Shown one piece after another: positions 52,685 to 61,278 of a stretch of 64,000 nucleotides of DNA; the stretch's first letter is position 1; every line of letters starts with the position of its first letter. A program made the position numbers and the translations under genes. Location: positions 62,001 to 126,000 of the forward strand of contig UQCW01000001.1 of NCBI GenBank assembly GCA_900539625.1. The letters are read 5' to 3'. The stretch comes from an uncultured Prevotella sp. (lineage in GTDB: Bacteria > Bacteroidota > Bacteroidia > Bacteroidales > Bacteroidaceae). The notes under the pieces are model-generated. The model had not been told where the DNA came from, made no database searches, and saw only the letters and a list, made by a program, of their open reading frames with translations.

Positions 52685-54838
52685 ATGAAAGTTTATAATT
52701 CTCACGAAATTAAGAACATTGCGCTCCTCGGCAATGACGGATCAGGCAAGACCACTCTCACGGAAGCTTTGCTTTTTGAGAGTGGTCTGATAAAACGTCG
52801 CGGACGTATTACGGCAAAAAATACGGTGTCGGATTATTTCCCTGTTGAGCAAGATTACGGTTATTCCGTCTTCTCAACGGTGTTTCATGTGGAATGGAAT
52901 AACAAAAAGCTGAATATCATCGACTGCCCAGGATCGGATGATTTTGTTGGGGCAGCTATGACGGCATTGAATGTGACAGATACGGCAGTTCTGTTGATCA
53001 ATGGGCAGTTTGGCCCAGAAGTGGGCACGCAAAACCACTTCCGCTATACCGAAAAATTGGGAAAGCCTGTCATCTTCTTGGTAAACCAACTGGACGATGA
53101 GAAATGTGACTACGATGCAATATTGGAAGAGTTGAGCGGCATTTACGGCCCGAAGGTGGTTCCCGTTCAATATCCCGTTGAAACAGGTCCGGGCTTCAAT
53201 TCCCTGATTGATGTCATCTTGATGAAGCAGCTCATGTGGGGACCCGATGGCGGCAAGCCGACGCTCTCGGAAATTCCCGATTCTGAAAAGGAAAAAGCAG
53301 AAGCCATGCACAAGGCGCTCGTTGAAGCCGCTGCCGAGAACGACGAGGGCCTGATGGAGAAGTTTTTTGAAACCGACCACCTGAGCGAAGACGAGATGCG
53401 CGAAGGCATCCGCAAGGGCATGGTGACTCGCTCAATTTTCCCCGTGTTCTGCGTCTGTGCCTCCAAGAATATGGGCGTTGGCCGTCTGATGGAATTCTTG
53501 GGCAACGTGGTGCCGTTTGTTGACGAAATGCCAGCTGTTCACAACACGCGCGGCGTTGAGGTCAAACCAGACCCTGCCGGCCCAACATCCATCTATTTCT
53601 TCAAAACTGGCGTTGAGCCACACATCGGAGAGGTGCAATATTTCAAGGTGATGAGCGGCGTGGTGAAAGAAGGCGACGATCTGACGAATGCCGACCGCGG
53701 TTCCAAGGAGCGTATGGCCCAGTTGTTTGTCTGTGCAGGCTCAAACCGCGAAAAGGTTGAAAAACTCGAGGCGGGCGACATCGGCTGCACTGTGAAACTG
53801 AAGGATGTCAGAACGGGCAACACCTTAAACAGCAAGGATTGCGACAATCGTTTTAATTTTATCAAATATCCAAATTCGAAATATACGCGTGCCATCAAGG
53901 CCGTCAATGAGGCCGACACGGAAAAGATGATGGTGGCATTAAACCGTATGCGTCAGGAAGACCCGACATGGGTGGTTGAACAATCGAAGGAACTGCGCCA
54001 GATTCTGGTTCACGGACAGGGCGAATTCCACCTCCGCACGCTGAAATGGCGTTTGGAAAATCTTGACAAGATTCCAGTTGAGTTTTACGAGCAGCGCATC
54101 CCCTATCGTGAAACCATCACGAAGGCTGCACGCGCCGACTATCGCCATAAGAAGCAGAGCGGCGGAGCTGGTCAGTTTGGTGAGGTACACCTCATAGTGG
54201 AACCCTATAGCGACGGTATGCCCGACCCAACGCTCTACAAGTTTGGCAATCAGGAAATCCGCATTTCCATGAAAGGCAAGGAAGAGATTCCGTTGGAGTG
54301 GGGCGGCAAGCTCGTCTTCATCAACTCGGTTGTTGGAGGAGCTATTGATGCGCGCTTTATGCCAGCGATTCTGAAGGGTGTGATGAGCCGTATGGAGCAA
54401 GGCCCGCTGACGGGTAGCTACGCACGTGACGTTCGCGTCATCGTTTACGACGGCAAGATGCATCCCGTAGACAGCAACGAATTGTCGTTTATGCTCGCAG
54501 GTCGCCAGGCGTTTAGCGAAGCCTTCAAGGCTGCTGGCCCGAAGATTCTCGAGCCGATTTATGATGTCGAAGTATTTGTGCCTGCCGACAAAATGGGTGA
54601 CGTGATGAGTGACCTTCAAGGCCGTCGCGGCATGATTGTCGGCATGAGCAGCGAAAATGGTTATGAGAAGCTGCAGGCGAAAGTGCCTCTCAAGGAAATG
54701 AGCAATTACTCGACGAGCCTGAGCTCTTTGACTGGAGGACGCGCCAGCTTCATCATGAAGTTTGCAAGCTACGAACTCGTTCCTGGCGACATCCAGAACA
54801 AACTGGTTGAAGCTTTTGAAAAGGAGCAGGCGGAATGA
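52685..54838 (+). CDS. fusA2: Second elongation factor G (EF-G2) with degenerate GTPase motifs
   Basis: The 717-residue protein has all five EF-G domains (for example domain IV KKQSGGAGQFGEVH), but its G domain is unusual. The P-loop GNDGSGKT (16-23) is kept, while the G3 motif is DCPGSDDF (80-87), with Ser84 where EF-G has the catalytic His. Switch I is EQDYGYS in place of the EQERGIT type, so the invariant Thr is missing. G4 is NQLD (134-137) in place of NKxD. In Bacteroides thetaiotaomicron a paralogue of this kind (BT2167) has been described as supporting translation without GTP hydrolysis and as needed for gut colonisation. This protein shows the matching substitutions. It is not a tetracycline-resistance Tet protein. 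It has its own promoter. Confidence 0.92.
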   Translation: MKVYNSHEIKNIALLGNDGSGKTTLTEALLFESGLIKRRGRITAKNTVSDYFPVEQDYGYSVFSTVFHVEWNNKKLNIIDCPGSDDFVGAAMTALNVTDTAVLLINGQFGPEVGTQNHFRYTEKLGKPVIFLVNQLDDEKCDYDAILEELSGIYGPKVVPVQYPVETGPGFNSLIDVILMKQLMWGPDGGKPTLSEIPDSEKEKAEAMHKALVEAAAENDEGLMEKFFETDHLSEDEMREGIRKGMVTRSIFPVFCVCASKNMGVGRLMEFLGNVVPFVDEMPAVHNTRGVEVKPDPAGPTSIYFFKTGVEPHIGEVQYFKVMSGVVKEGDDLTNADRGSKERMAQLFVCAGSNREKVEKLEAGDIGCTVKLKDVRTGNTLNSKDCDNRFNFIKYPNSKYTRAIKAVNEADTEKMMVALNRMRQEDPTWVVEQSKELRQILVHGQGEFHLRTLKWRLENLDKIPVEFYEQRIPYRETITKAARADYRHKKQSGGAGQFGEVHLIVEPYSDGMPDPTLYKFGNQEIRISMKGKEEIPLEWGGKLVFINSVVGGAIDARFMPAILKGVMSRMEQGPLTGSYARDVRVIVYDGKMHPVDSNELSFMLAGRQAFSEAFKAAGPKILEPIYDVEVFVPADKMGDVMSDLQGRRGMIVGMSSENGYEKLQAKVPLKEMSNYSTSLSSLTGGRASFIMKFASYELVPGDIQNKLVEAFEKEQAE

Positions 54839-54915
54839 CGCCGACTGAATGAGAAACAACGTGTCCCTGGAAAACGCTTTTAAGGGGTTCTTCAGGGACA
54901 CTTATCTTATTTTTA

Positions 54916-55105
54916 GTTTTGGCAAAAAAAAATTTTGAGCAATTTTGGGGATAAGGAGAGTCGGTTGTTCTTTCTTAGCACTGTCTCTTTTTCCGTTATT
55001 GGTATTTGGTCTTGGCCACATAGTCCGCTATGCTCCCTCCTCCAAATTCCAAATCAAGCCAAAACACGGGTCAAGATTGGTCAATTTATTCTTTCACAAA
55101 TACTA
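54916..55105 (-). repeat. Palindromic dispersed repeat PR1, copy E (long form)
   Basis: It shares with copy A the extra ~85-bp segment (CACATAGTCCGCTATGCTCC, then CTCCTCCAAATTCCAAA) and the end TCAAGATTGGTCAATTTATTC. The left arm is degenerate. It lies 78 bases downstream of the EF-G2 stop. Confidence 0.7.
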
Positions 55106-55259
55106 AGAGTGAAAATTCATAGTAAAACAAAAAGGGGCATTTTCGTACGTGTTCTATAGCATATATTTTTGGGTTTAAAGTCATGCCGCTATAGGTTGTT
55201 CGCCCCGCGAACGAAAATTTGATGTTTTTGCTTTCTCGTTAGAAAGCAGATGAAGGAAT

Positions 55260-55293
55260 AGAGGGGACCTCAAAGGAGGATCCCCTCTTTTTC
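55260..55293 (+). terminator. Terminator hairpin between EF-G2 and the porin gene
   Basis: AGAGGGGA / TCCCCTCT form an 8-bp stem with a small loop, followed by TTTTTCG on the plus strand. It lies between the two converging genes and may serve both. Confidence 0.7.
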
Positions 55294-55331
55294 GTATGTT
55301 GAGATATGTGTTTTTCGGACCCAGATATTTC

Positions 55332-56489
55332 TTAAAATCTTGCAGTCACTTGCACGTCGACGGTGTTGTAGTGGGAGTCTTTCCCGCGAGCTGCACGGTT
55401 GTCGGTGAAGGTGTAGTTGAGCTGGAAGAGCAGGTTTTTGCCGAGCCAGTAATTGCCAGTTAGTCCGTAGTTCGTGTTCATGGATGCCCACGTGTGTTTG
55501 TCGTTGCGGTAGCAGTCGTAATGTCCGAAGACTTTGAACTTTTCGGTCACTGGAACTCCCAGCGTGGCATACCAAGCGTCGGAGCGGTCGGGGGCACCGG
55601 CATCTGTTGTCACTCCGCCGACGGAGCTCATGTATTCTCCTCTGAGGGTCCACTTGCCTTCATATTTCAGTCCGCTACCCCAGCGCACGCGTTTCACGCT
55701 TTTCAGCTGTTCTCCAGGGTTGGTTGCATTGTATTTTTCGTTGGTGTATTTGCCGTTCCACCCGAATCCTCCGATGGCGAGGTTTTTCACGGGCGAGAAC
55801 CAGAGGCCTCCGATGAGGTCTTTGTGGTGGTCTTTGTCGGCGTGGTTGATGCCTTGCCCGTTGAAGAAGCCCACTTGATAGTGAAGCAACTTGTGGTTGT
55901 CGGCAGCGGGGAATATGTCGCCTTGGAGCTGTATGCCAAGGTCGCGACCCGAACTTTTGTTGTAGGTTCCTTCGCCGTTGCGGTCGTTGATGGAAGCGAG
56001 TTTCATGGTTGCCTGGGAATAGGCTCCGCCACCGATGGCCAGCGGGCTCATGGGGTTTTCAAATCCGAAGGAACGTTTGAACTGCCCGAGTTTGACGCGC
56101 AGGAAATCATATTTCTGCCATTCGATGAAGGCGTCGAGCACGCGCGGCCCTTTGTTTTCTCCTGGCGCTCCGTTCACTTCGAGCTGGAATTTATAATAGA
56201 AATCCTTGTAGACGTGGCCATCGGCATAGAGGCGGATGAAGCGGAGATCGAAGCCTCCGTTTGTGGCTTGTCCTTTCCGGTCGTTGACGGAATATTTTCC
56301 CATGATATAGCCGCCGAATTTCATGGTGGGCTGCATTTCCTGCATGAGGGCGGTGGTGGCTTTCGGCGTGATGACGTAGCCAGGCGTTTCGTAGTCGGGG
56401 TCTTGAAATTCGTTGTCTTTATGAATGTCTTCTGCGTTTCCTACAAGCGGGAGCAGGGTTGCAAACGAACAGAGTAATGCTTTTTTCAT
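55332..56489 (-). CDS. Porin O/P-family outer-membrane channel
   Basis: The 385-residue outer-membrane beta-barrel is of the phosphate-selective porin (OprO/OprP) type. It has a signal peptide (KKALLCSFATLLPLVGNAE), barrel strands with alternating hydrophobic residues, motifs such as FGGYIMGKYSVND, DLRFIRLYADGHVYKDFYYKFQLE and KLGQFKRSFGFENPMSP, and a C-terminal TARF ending in phenylalanine. The ATG at 56489 is chosen; the longer frame to 56768 lacks a signal and runs into the terminator region. The substrate (phosphate or another anion) is inferred from the family name only. Confidence 0.9.
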   Translation of the reverse strand: MKKALLCSFATLLPLVGNAEDIHKDNEFQDPDYETPGYVITPKATTALMQEMQPTMKFGGYIMGKYSVNDRKGQATNGGFDLRFIRLYADGHVYKDFYYKFQLEVNGAPGENKGPRVLDAFIEWQKYDFLRVKLGQFKRSFGFENPMSPLAIGGGAYSQATMKLASINDRNGEGTYNKSSGRDLGIQLQGDIFPAADNHKLLHYQVGFFNGQGINHADKDHHKDLIGGLWFSPVKNLAIGGFGWNGKYTNEKYNATNPGEQLKSVKRVRWGSGLKYEGKWTLRGEYMSSVGGVTTDAGAPDRSDAWYATLGVPVTEKFKVFGHYDCYRNDKHTWASMNTNYGLTGNYWLGKNLLFQLNYTFTDNRAARGKDSHYNTVDVQVTARF

Positions 56490-56600
56490 AGTGTGGTTTT
56501 TTGTCTTTGGGGTGGAGGCGTGATGCTGGTGTATGGGGGAGAGACGGTTGCGGCAACCAAACGGGTGTTTCTCTCTGAATCTTGCACACGGCAAAATGGT

Positions 56601-56641
56601 AAAGCAACCTGTTGCAATATTGCAGGCAGACAGGTTGCTTT
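56601..56641. terminator. Terminator hairpin downstream of the MaoC gene
   Basis: AAAGCAACCTGT / ACAGGTTGCTTT form a 12-bp stem with a 17-base loop, 15 bases beyond the MaoC stop on the minus strand. T-rich sequence follows on both strands. Confidence 0.65.
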
Positions 56642-56655
56642 TGTTTTGGTCTTTT

Positions 56656-57117
56656 TTAATTGAAATGATAGAGGAAGGTGGCGACGCCTGTGAGCGCCGG
56701 TTTCTTCTGGTCTTTGATCTCGATGGTAAATTTGATTTCCACTTTGCAGATGCCACGGAGGTTGGCAATGGATTGCAGCGTGGTGACGAGGCGTACGCTT
56801 TGTCCGCTCAAAACGGCTTGGCCGAATTTCATCTTGTCCATGCCGTAGTTGACCATCATCTTCAGGTTGTTGACTTCAACAATCTGCTCCCACATGTAGG
56901 GGAGAAGGGAGAGTGTCAGGTAGCCGTGAACGATTGTTTGTCCGAAGGGGCCGGCTTTTGCACGCTCTGGGTCAACGTGAATCCATTGGTGGTCGAGGGT
57001 GGCATCGGCAAACTGGTTGATGCGTTCTTGGCTGACTTCGAGCCATTCGGATGTGCCGAGAACTTCGCCCACGTGTGTGGCGAAGTCGTCGTAGGAGTTG
57101 ATGACAAGTTTTTGCAT
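56656..57117 (-). CDS. MaoC-like (R)-specific enoyl-CoA hydratase
   Basis: The 153-residue single hot-dog fold has the hydratase-2 catalytic motif FADATLDHQWIHVD (Asp42 and His47 in the D-x4-H arrangement) and GPFGQTIVHGYLTLSLLP. Such enzymes hydrate trans-2-enoyl-CoA in fatty-acid or side-chain catabolism. No other CoA-metabolism gene is adjacent. The short length is normal for the family. Its pathway here is unclear. Confidence 0.9.
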   Translation of the reverse strand: MQKLVINSYDDFATHVGEVLGTSEWLEVSQERINQFADATLDHQWIHVDPERAKAGPFGQTIVHGYLTLSLLPYMWEQIVEVNNLKMMVNYGMDKMKFGQAVLSGQSVRLVTTLQSIANLRGICKVEIKFTIEIKDQKKPALTGVATFLYHFN

Positions 57118-57219
57118 AATGTATGGGGTTGTTTTTTGTTTGGGCCGCCCGCCTTTCCTGCTCTTCGGCAGTTTTTTTGATGAACGACTGCCAGGGGGCG
57201 GGGAAGAGGACGTTTTGGC

Positions 57220-59460
57220 TCAGTTAAAGAAATTCCATGAAATGCCCAGGCGGAGGACCATCTGGTTTAGCGGATAATGGGGCACGAGAAAGGGTTTTCC
57301 GCTGCCGCTCTTATAGTTGACGTGTGACGCCATGATGTAGAAGCGCGTGCTCTTCAGATGGAAATTGGCGTAGACGTTGACCCAGGGGTAGCTGCCTGTT
57401 TTTGTGGCGTGGTCGGGGTCTTGCACGACGTAACTTCCGATGAGGGGCGAATAGGTCAGCGCTTTATATGCCGTGAAAAAGCGTGCATCGGCGCCAAATT
57501 CCGTGAGTAGCACGTGGGCAATGCGGAAGCGCAGATATAGGTTGCTCCAAACGGAAAATGCCGGCAGTGGAAGAATTTCCTTCTCGGAGGTGGTTTGCGC
57601 CGTCAGTTCGTTTTCCCAATTGAGGATGCCCCATGTGAGGTCTTGTCTGAGAGAGGCTGAAAGCGCCTGGATGTTTTTCCTTTTTTGCAGGGCTTCAACG
57701 CCGCTGCGGAAGAGCGTTGTGCCCTCAGAGGTGGTGACGGGCGTCAGCCGTTCTTGGAAATAGGCGTGGTTTTGCAGCGTTTGCAGGGCAACTGACAGGC
57801 GTGTGCGCTTGTATGCGATGGTGCCGCCAGCGCTGGCGCTGAACGTGCGGTCGTATGACTTGTCCCACCATGCGTTGCGGGCGTGGTAGGTGCGTTGGTA
57901 GAAGGTTGGTTGCTCGCCGCGTGTGTTGCCAAACAGATTGACTTTCAATGTGTCGCTATGTAGGGGGATGGCGAGGCCGACATTGGCGGAGACGTTGAAT
58001 TCACCCCAGCTCTTGCCCGTGTTTCGCAGTTCGCCCAGGAGGTCGTAGTGGAACAGACGGCTCTGCTTGCTAAACAACTGCGCACCGATGGTGAAGTAGT
58101 TTTCCGTGTAGCGCGTTTCAAGGCGCTGCTGGTCGGGGAGGGTGTATTTATAGAAATCGTGTCTCACGAAGAGGCGCAATCCTGATTTGACCCATTTGTT
58201 GAAGCCCTCTCGGAGTTCCAGGGCCAGTGTGTTTTCAACGTGTATGTTTTTTGTGTAGTCATTGGCAGAGTCGCCTGGCAGGTAGAAGTCGTTGAAATAA
58301 CGGTCGGCCCCAGCGGCGCGTGTCAGGTTTGAAAGGAAGCGCCTGTTGTTGTGTTCGAGGCGCATGGTGTGGATGAAGCCGACAACGGGCACAAATTCGG
58401 GGATGAGTTTTGAGAGTGTGTCCTCAGCGGCTTCCATGTCTTTGGCGGCTGTTTGTGTGGCAGAGACAAGTTTGGCGTTAGCGTTGGAGGTTGGCATGCT
58501 GTCGCGACGTGTGGTGTCGGCAGGCATGCCAGCGTTTTTCACGACTTTCGAGAGTAGTTTGTTTTTCGGTGCAAACTGGCGGGCATTGACAATGTGGCCG
58601 TCTTTGTCGCGGTGGCGCGTGAAGCCGAGGTTGTAGTTGTGTGTCAGATAGAACGTATTGACGTTCATCTTGTTCCATGATTTTGACAGCCGTGTTGGCA
58701 TGTCGGCGGTTCCGTATTTCGTTGGAAACGTTTCGGGGCGTGTGACGTAGTCGTCGCTTTCAATACCTCCGTTCTCGGAATTTTTGAGGTGATTGGCGCT
58801 GTATGCCGTGTGCAGATTATAGGTGTCTGAAATGTAGGAGGCGAACAGCGTGCCGTTGAAATGTGCGGTCGACTGGCTTTGGTAGTAGCCGCGACCATAG
58901 AGGTAGTCGAGTTTGAATCCGGCGCCGAAGCGTTTTCCCGCATTGGTGGCAAAGAGGGCACGTATGCGGTCTTCCCCGTTTTGCTTATTGCCGCATTCGT
59001 GGTAAGTGATGTTGGTTATCGGCGATTTTGTATTGGTGAACAACAGGTCGCTGATTGGCGTGAGGAAGTAATCGTAGGGCTTGGCAAAGATGAACTGTGG
59101 GGAGAAGGTGCGTTCAAGGTTGTCAGAGAGAATGCGGGAATTTCTCGGAGAACCCAGGTTGCCAGTATAGTTATAGTGGCCTGTTGTGCCACCAGTGAAA
59201 GCTTCGTTTTGAAACAGGTGGGGGAGTGTGTCGGGTTCGGCTTTTATGATGTCGCCAAAGCGCGGGTTGATTTTCCAGACGTAGAGCCCAATTGGTACGT
59301 TCTCTGTTTTGACAGTGTCAGTGTCGTTGTTCCAGTGGGAATCACCGTCATTCATTGCACCGTTGGCGCGCAGAATCGTGTTTTGCGCGACAGACGCTGT
59401 GGAGAAAATCATGAGGATGACTCCGAGCAAGAGATGCTGAAGGACGTTGTTTTTATTCAT
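57220..59460 (-). CDS. Putative porin (large Bacteroidetes beta-barrel)
   Basis: The 746-residue protein has a signal peptide (LLLGVILMIFSTASVAQ) and an outer-membrane barrel with many amphipathic strands. It ends in a C-terminal NQMVLRLGISWNFFN with a terminal aromatic strand. It fits the Bacteroidetes 'putative porin' family often found near PAP2 or Bat genes; the transported substrate is unknown. The start is the ATG at 59460 (MNKNNVLQ). It overlaps the end of the PAP2 gene by eight bases, indicating a shared transcript. Confidence 0.82.
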   Translation of the reverse strand: MNKNNVLQHLLLGVILMIFSTASVAQNTILRANGAMNDGDSHWNNDTDTVKTENVPIGLYVWKINPRFGDIIKAEPDTLPHLFQNEAFTGGTTGHYNYTGNLGSPRNSRILSDNLERTFSPQFIFAKPYDYFLTPISDLLFTNTKSPITNITYHECGNKQNGEDRIRALFATNAGKRFGAGFKLDYLYGRGYYQSQSTAHFNGTLFASYISDTYNLHTAYSANHLKNSENGGIESDDYVTRPETFPTKYGTADMPTRLSKSWNKMNVNTFYLTHNYNLGFTRHRDKDGHIVNARQFAPKNKLLSKVVKNAGMPADTTRRDSMPTSNANAKLVSATQTAAKDMEAAEDTLSKLIPEFVPVVGFIHTMRLEHNNRRFLSNLTRAAGADRYFNDFYLPGDSANDYTKNIHVENTLALELREGFNKWVKSGLRLFVRHDFYKYTLPDQQRLETRYTENYFTIGAQLFSKQSRLFHYDLLGELRNTGKSWGEFNVSANVGLAIPLHSDTLKVNLFGNTRGEQPTFYQRTYHARNAWWDKSYDRTFSASAGGTIAYKRTRLSVALQTLQNHAYFQERLTPVTTSEGTTLFRSGVEALQKRKNIQALSASLRQDLTWGILNWENELTAQTTSEKEILPLPAFSVWSNLYLRFRIAHVLLTEFGADARFFTAYKALTYSPLIGSYVVQDPDHATKTGSYPWVNVYANFHLKSTRFYIMASHVNYKSGSGKPFLVPHYPLNQMVLRLGISWNFFN

Positions 59461-60154
59461 AAATGCAGAAGAGGGCTTTAAATGTGGAATAGATGAATGA
59501 GGCATACAGGGTGGTGGCCAGGAGCGTTGCGTCGGCTATGGCGAAACCAGTTTTTGTTTGTATGTCGCTGCCCAACGTGTGGCTACTGCGTTCACAATGG
59601 CGGGGGAGGAAGCGACAGGCCAGTTTGTAGACGCTCCAGCCGACGAGAATGCCGCAGATGGTGCCGCAAAGGATGTTGCCAGCATAATGGACGCCAAGGT
59701 ACATGCGCGACCAGCAGTTGGCCAACGCCCACAGAATCATTGATTGTGTCAAGGCTTTGTGGCGTATCAGCAGGGCTGTGAAGGAGGTGACGGCAAATGT
59801 GTTTGCCGCATGGCTGGAGAAGAAACCATAGCGCCCGCCACGATAGTCGGCCACAATGTCAACGTCCAGCATGATGAGCGGCGAGTTGCTCGGACGATAG
59901 CGGGCTACAAGTGGCTTGAAGATGCCGGAAGCTATCTGGTCGGCCAGCAGGATGCAGAGCGCCAGGGCTGCGATGATGATCAGAATGTCTTTCATCTCAC
60001 CGTTGCGTATGACCACATACAGGAGCATGGCGGCTGCGGCAATCCATGTCATCGTGCTTGTGATGCTGAGGGCAAAGGCATCAAGCCATAATGAATGGCT
60101 GCCGTTGACTGCCAATGTCAGCCACGTGTCGATATTTTGTAGTTGTTCCAGCAT
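59453..60154 (-). CDS. PAP2-family lipid phosphatase
   Basis: The 233-residue membrane phosphatase has about six transmembrane helices. Motif 1 is K80-x6-R87-P88 (FKPLVARYRP). Motif 2 is SSHAANTF, with His115. Motif 3 is SRMYLGVHYAGN, with His156 as the nucleophile and Asn160 where the usual Asp is expected. Likely substrates are undecaprenyl pyrophosphate or a lipid-A phosphate. The Asp-to-Asn change could lower activity. Its 3' end overlaps the putative porin start. Confidence 0.85.
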   Translation of the reverse strand: MLEQLQNIDTWLTLAVNGSHSLWLDAFALSITSTMTWIAAAAMLLYVVIRNGEMKDILIIIAALALCILLADQIASGIFKPLVARYRPSNSPLIMLDVDIVADYRGGRYGFFSSHAANTFAVTSFTALLIRHKALTQSMILWALANCWSRMYLGVHYAGNILCGTICGILVGWSVYKLACRFLPRHCERSSHTLGSDIQTKTGFAIADATLLATTLYASFIYSTFKALFCIYE

Positions 60155-60284
60155 AAATATTCTTTAGATATGTAGGTGTGGGGTTGGCAGACAAGTTGCC
60201 AGTGAAGATGGAGCGCTGCTAACTATTGGACGAGGTGCAGCCTGTGTTATGCAAATTTATCAGAAATAATCGGATTAGGCGGCA

Positions 60285-61133
60285 TCAGACAGGCATAAAA
60301 TGCCCGCTGTTTGCCCAACCTTCGCATGTTTTGTCGCTCGTTTGCACCATGATTTTTCCTTCCGAGCCGTTTTTGAGAAGTCGTACGGTTGTGCCAGCCC
60401 GCAGTATGTTTTTCTTCGCTTTCCCGTTTTCGTCCTCTATGGTTGAGTCTTGTAAGGCGACGGCGTATGTGTCGTTGTGAAAGCGATGGTATTGCAGGCT
60501 GGCATTGGTGGTAGCCAATGCAAAGGCGGCAATGGCGAACGGCATGATGAAAGAGGCGATTTTTTTCGGCAGGCGTTGGCGCGTCATTCTGCGCAGGACG
60601 ATAAGAAATGTTGTTAGCGAGAAGAACAACATGGCCATTGTGCCCCATTGGTCAACAGAGAAGTAAGCTGTTAGGTCGTTGAACCAGGTGATGAAGAACA
60701 TTTCTGAAGGCGGATTCTCCGAAACTCCCAGTTTGCTACGGCAGACTTCCAAGTTATGGCGGGCATCTTTATGGCGGGGCTCATATTTCAAGGCCTTTTC
60801 GTAGTTAAGAATGGCGCGCGGCAGATTGTTCTTGCGATAGTAAGCATTTCCGAGGTTGTAAAGGACGTCGACATCAACTCCCGCTTTCAGAAGTTGCTCA
60901 TATCCGGCAATCGCCTTGTCGTATGCCTTTTCCATATACGCCGAATCGGCAGCTTGCTTGTTGGCGTTTGGGCGTTCGTTTACTTGTTTGTCGGCGGTTG
61001 CCGTGGGAATTTGCTCTCCGTTGCTACCGTTTGCCGGTTCGATGGATTCGGCAAAGGCGAAGGTGCCCGCTGCTTGCAGAAGGAACCAAGTGAGCAGCGT
61101 GAAGAGACTTTTATTTATCTTGTTGTGTTTCAT
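60285..61133 (-). CDS. batE: BatE: TPR and SH3-like domain protein of the Bat locus
   Basis: The 282-residue protein has a signal or anchor segment, a low-complexity linker and TPR repeats (YDKAIAGYEQLLKAGVDVDVLYNLGNAYYR and RAILNYEKALKYEP, about 70-140). Two transmembrane helices (about 160-220) precede a C-terminal SH3-like domain (TVRLLKNGSEGKIMVQ). It matches the BatE layout of the Bacteroides aerotolerance operon. It is the last bat gene here. BatABCDE proteins are needed for oxygen or stress tolerance in B. fragilis and probably form a membrane complex with von Willebrand-domain proteins. Confidence 0.88.
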   Translation of the reverse strand: MKHNKINKSLFTLLTWFLLQAAGTFAFAESIEPANGSNGEQIPTATADKQVNERPNANKQAADSAYMEKAYDKAIAGYEQLLKAGVDVDVLYNLGNAYYRKNNLPRAILNYEKALKYEPRHKDARHNLEVCRSKLGVSENPPSEMFFITWFNDLTAYFSVDQWGTMAMLFFSLTTFLIVLRRMTRQRLPKKIASFIMPFAIAAFALATTNASLQYHRFHNDTYAVALQDSTIEDENGKAKKNILRAGTTVRLLKNGSEGKIMVQTSDKTCEGWANSGHFMPV

Positions 61134-61278
61134 TCGCTTATAGTGATGTTGCTGACTTATGAAACAATTTTTGTGGCGCTATCTTGTGTGCGTGGGGCGT
61201 GGTGTAAGAGCGTCTTTGGTTGTTTCGTGTTTGTCTTTTCTTGAAACATTGGGCAGTGCAGAATGTGCAGACTGCTTG

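Noticed and set aside
52685..54838. Tetracycline resistance ribosomal-protection protein (TetM/TetQ type)
   Set aside because: The G-domain substitutions and overall sequence fit the Bacteroides EF-G2 paralogue, and no resistance-element context is seen.
55494..56477. 327-codon plus-strand ORF over the porin gene
   Set aside because: Composition reflects the antisense of beta-barrel codons; the porin frame has signal peptide and barrel motifs.
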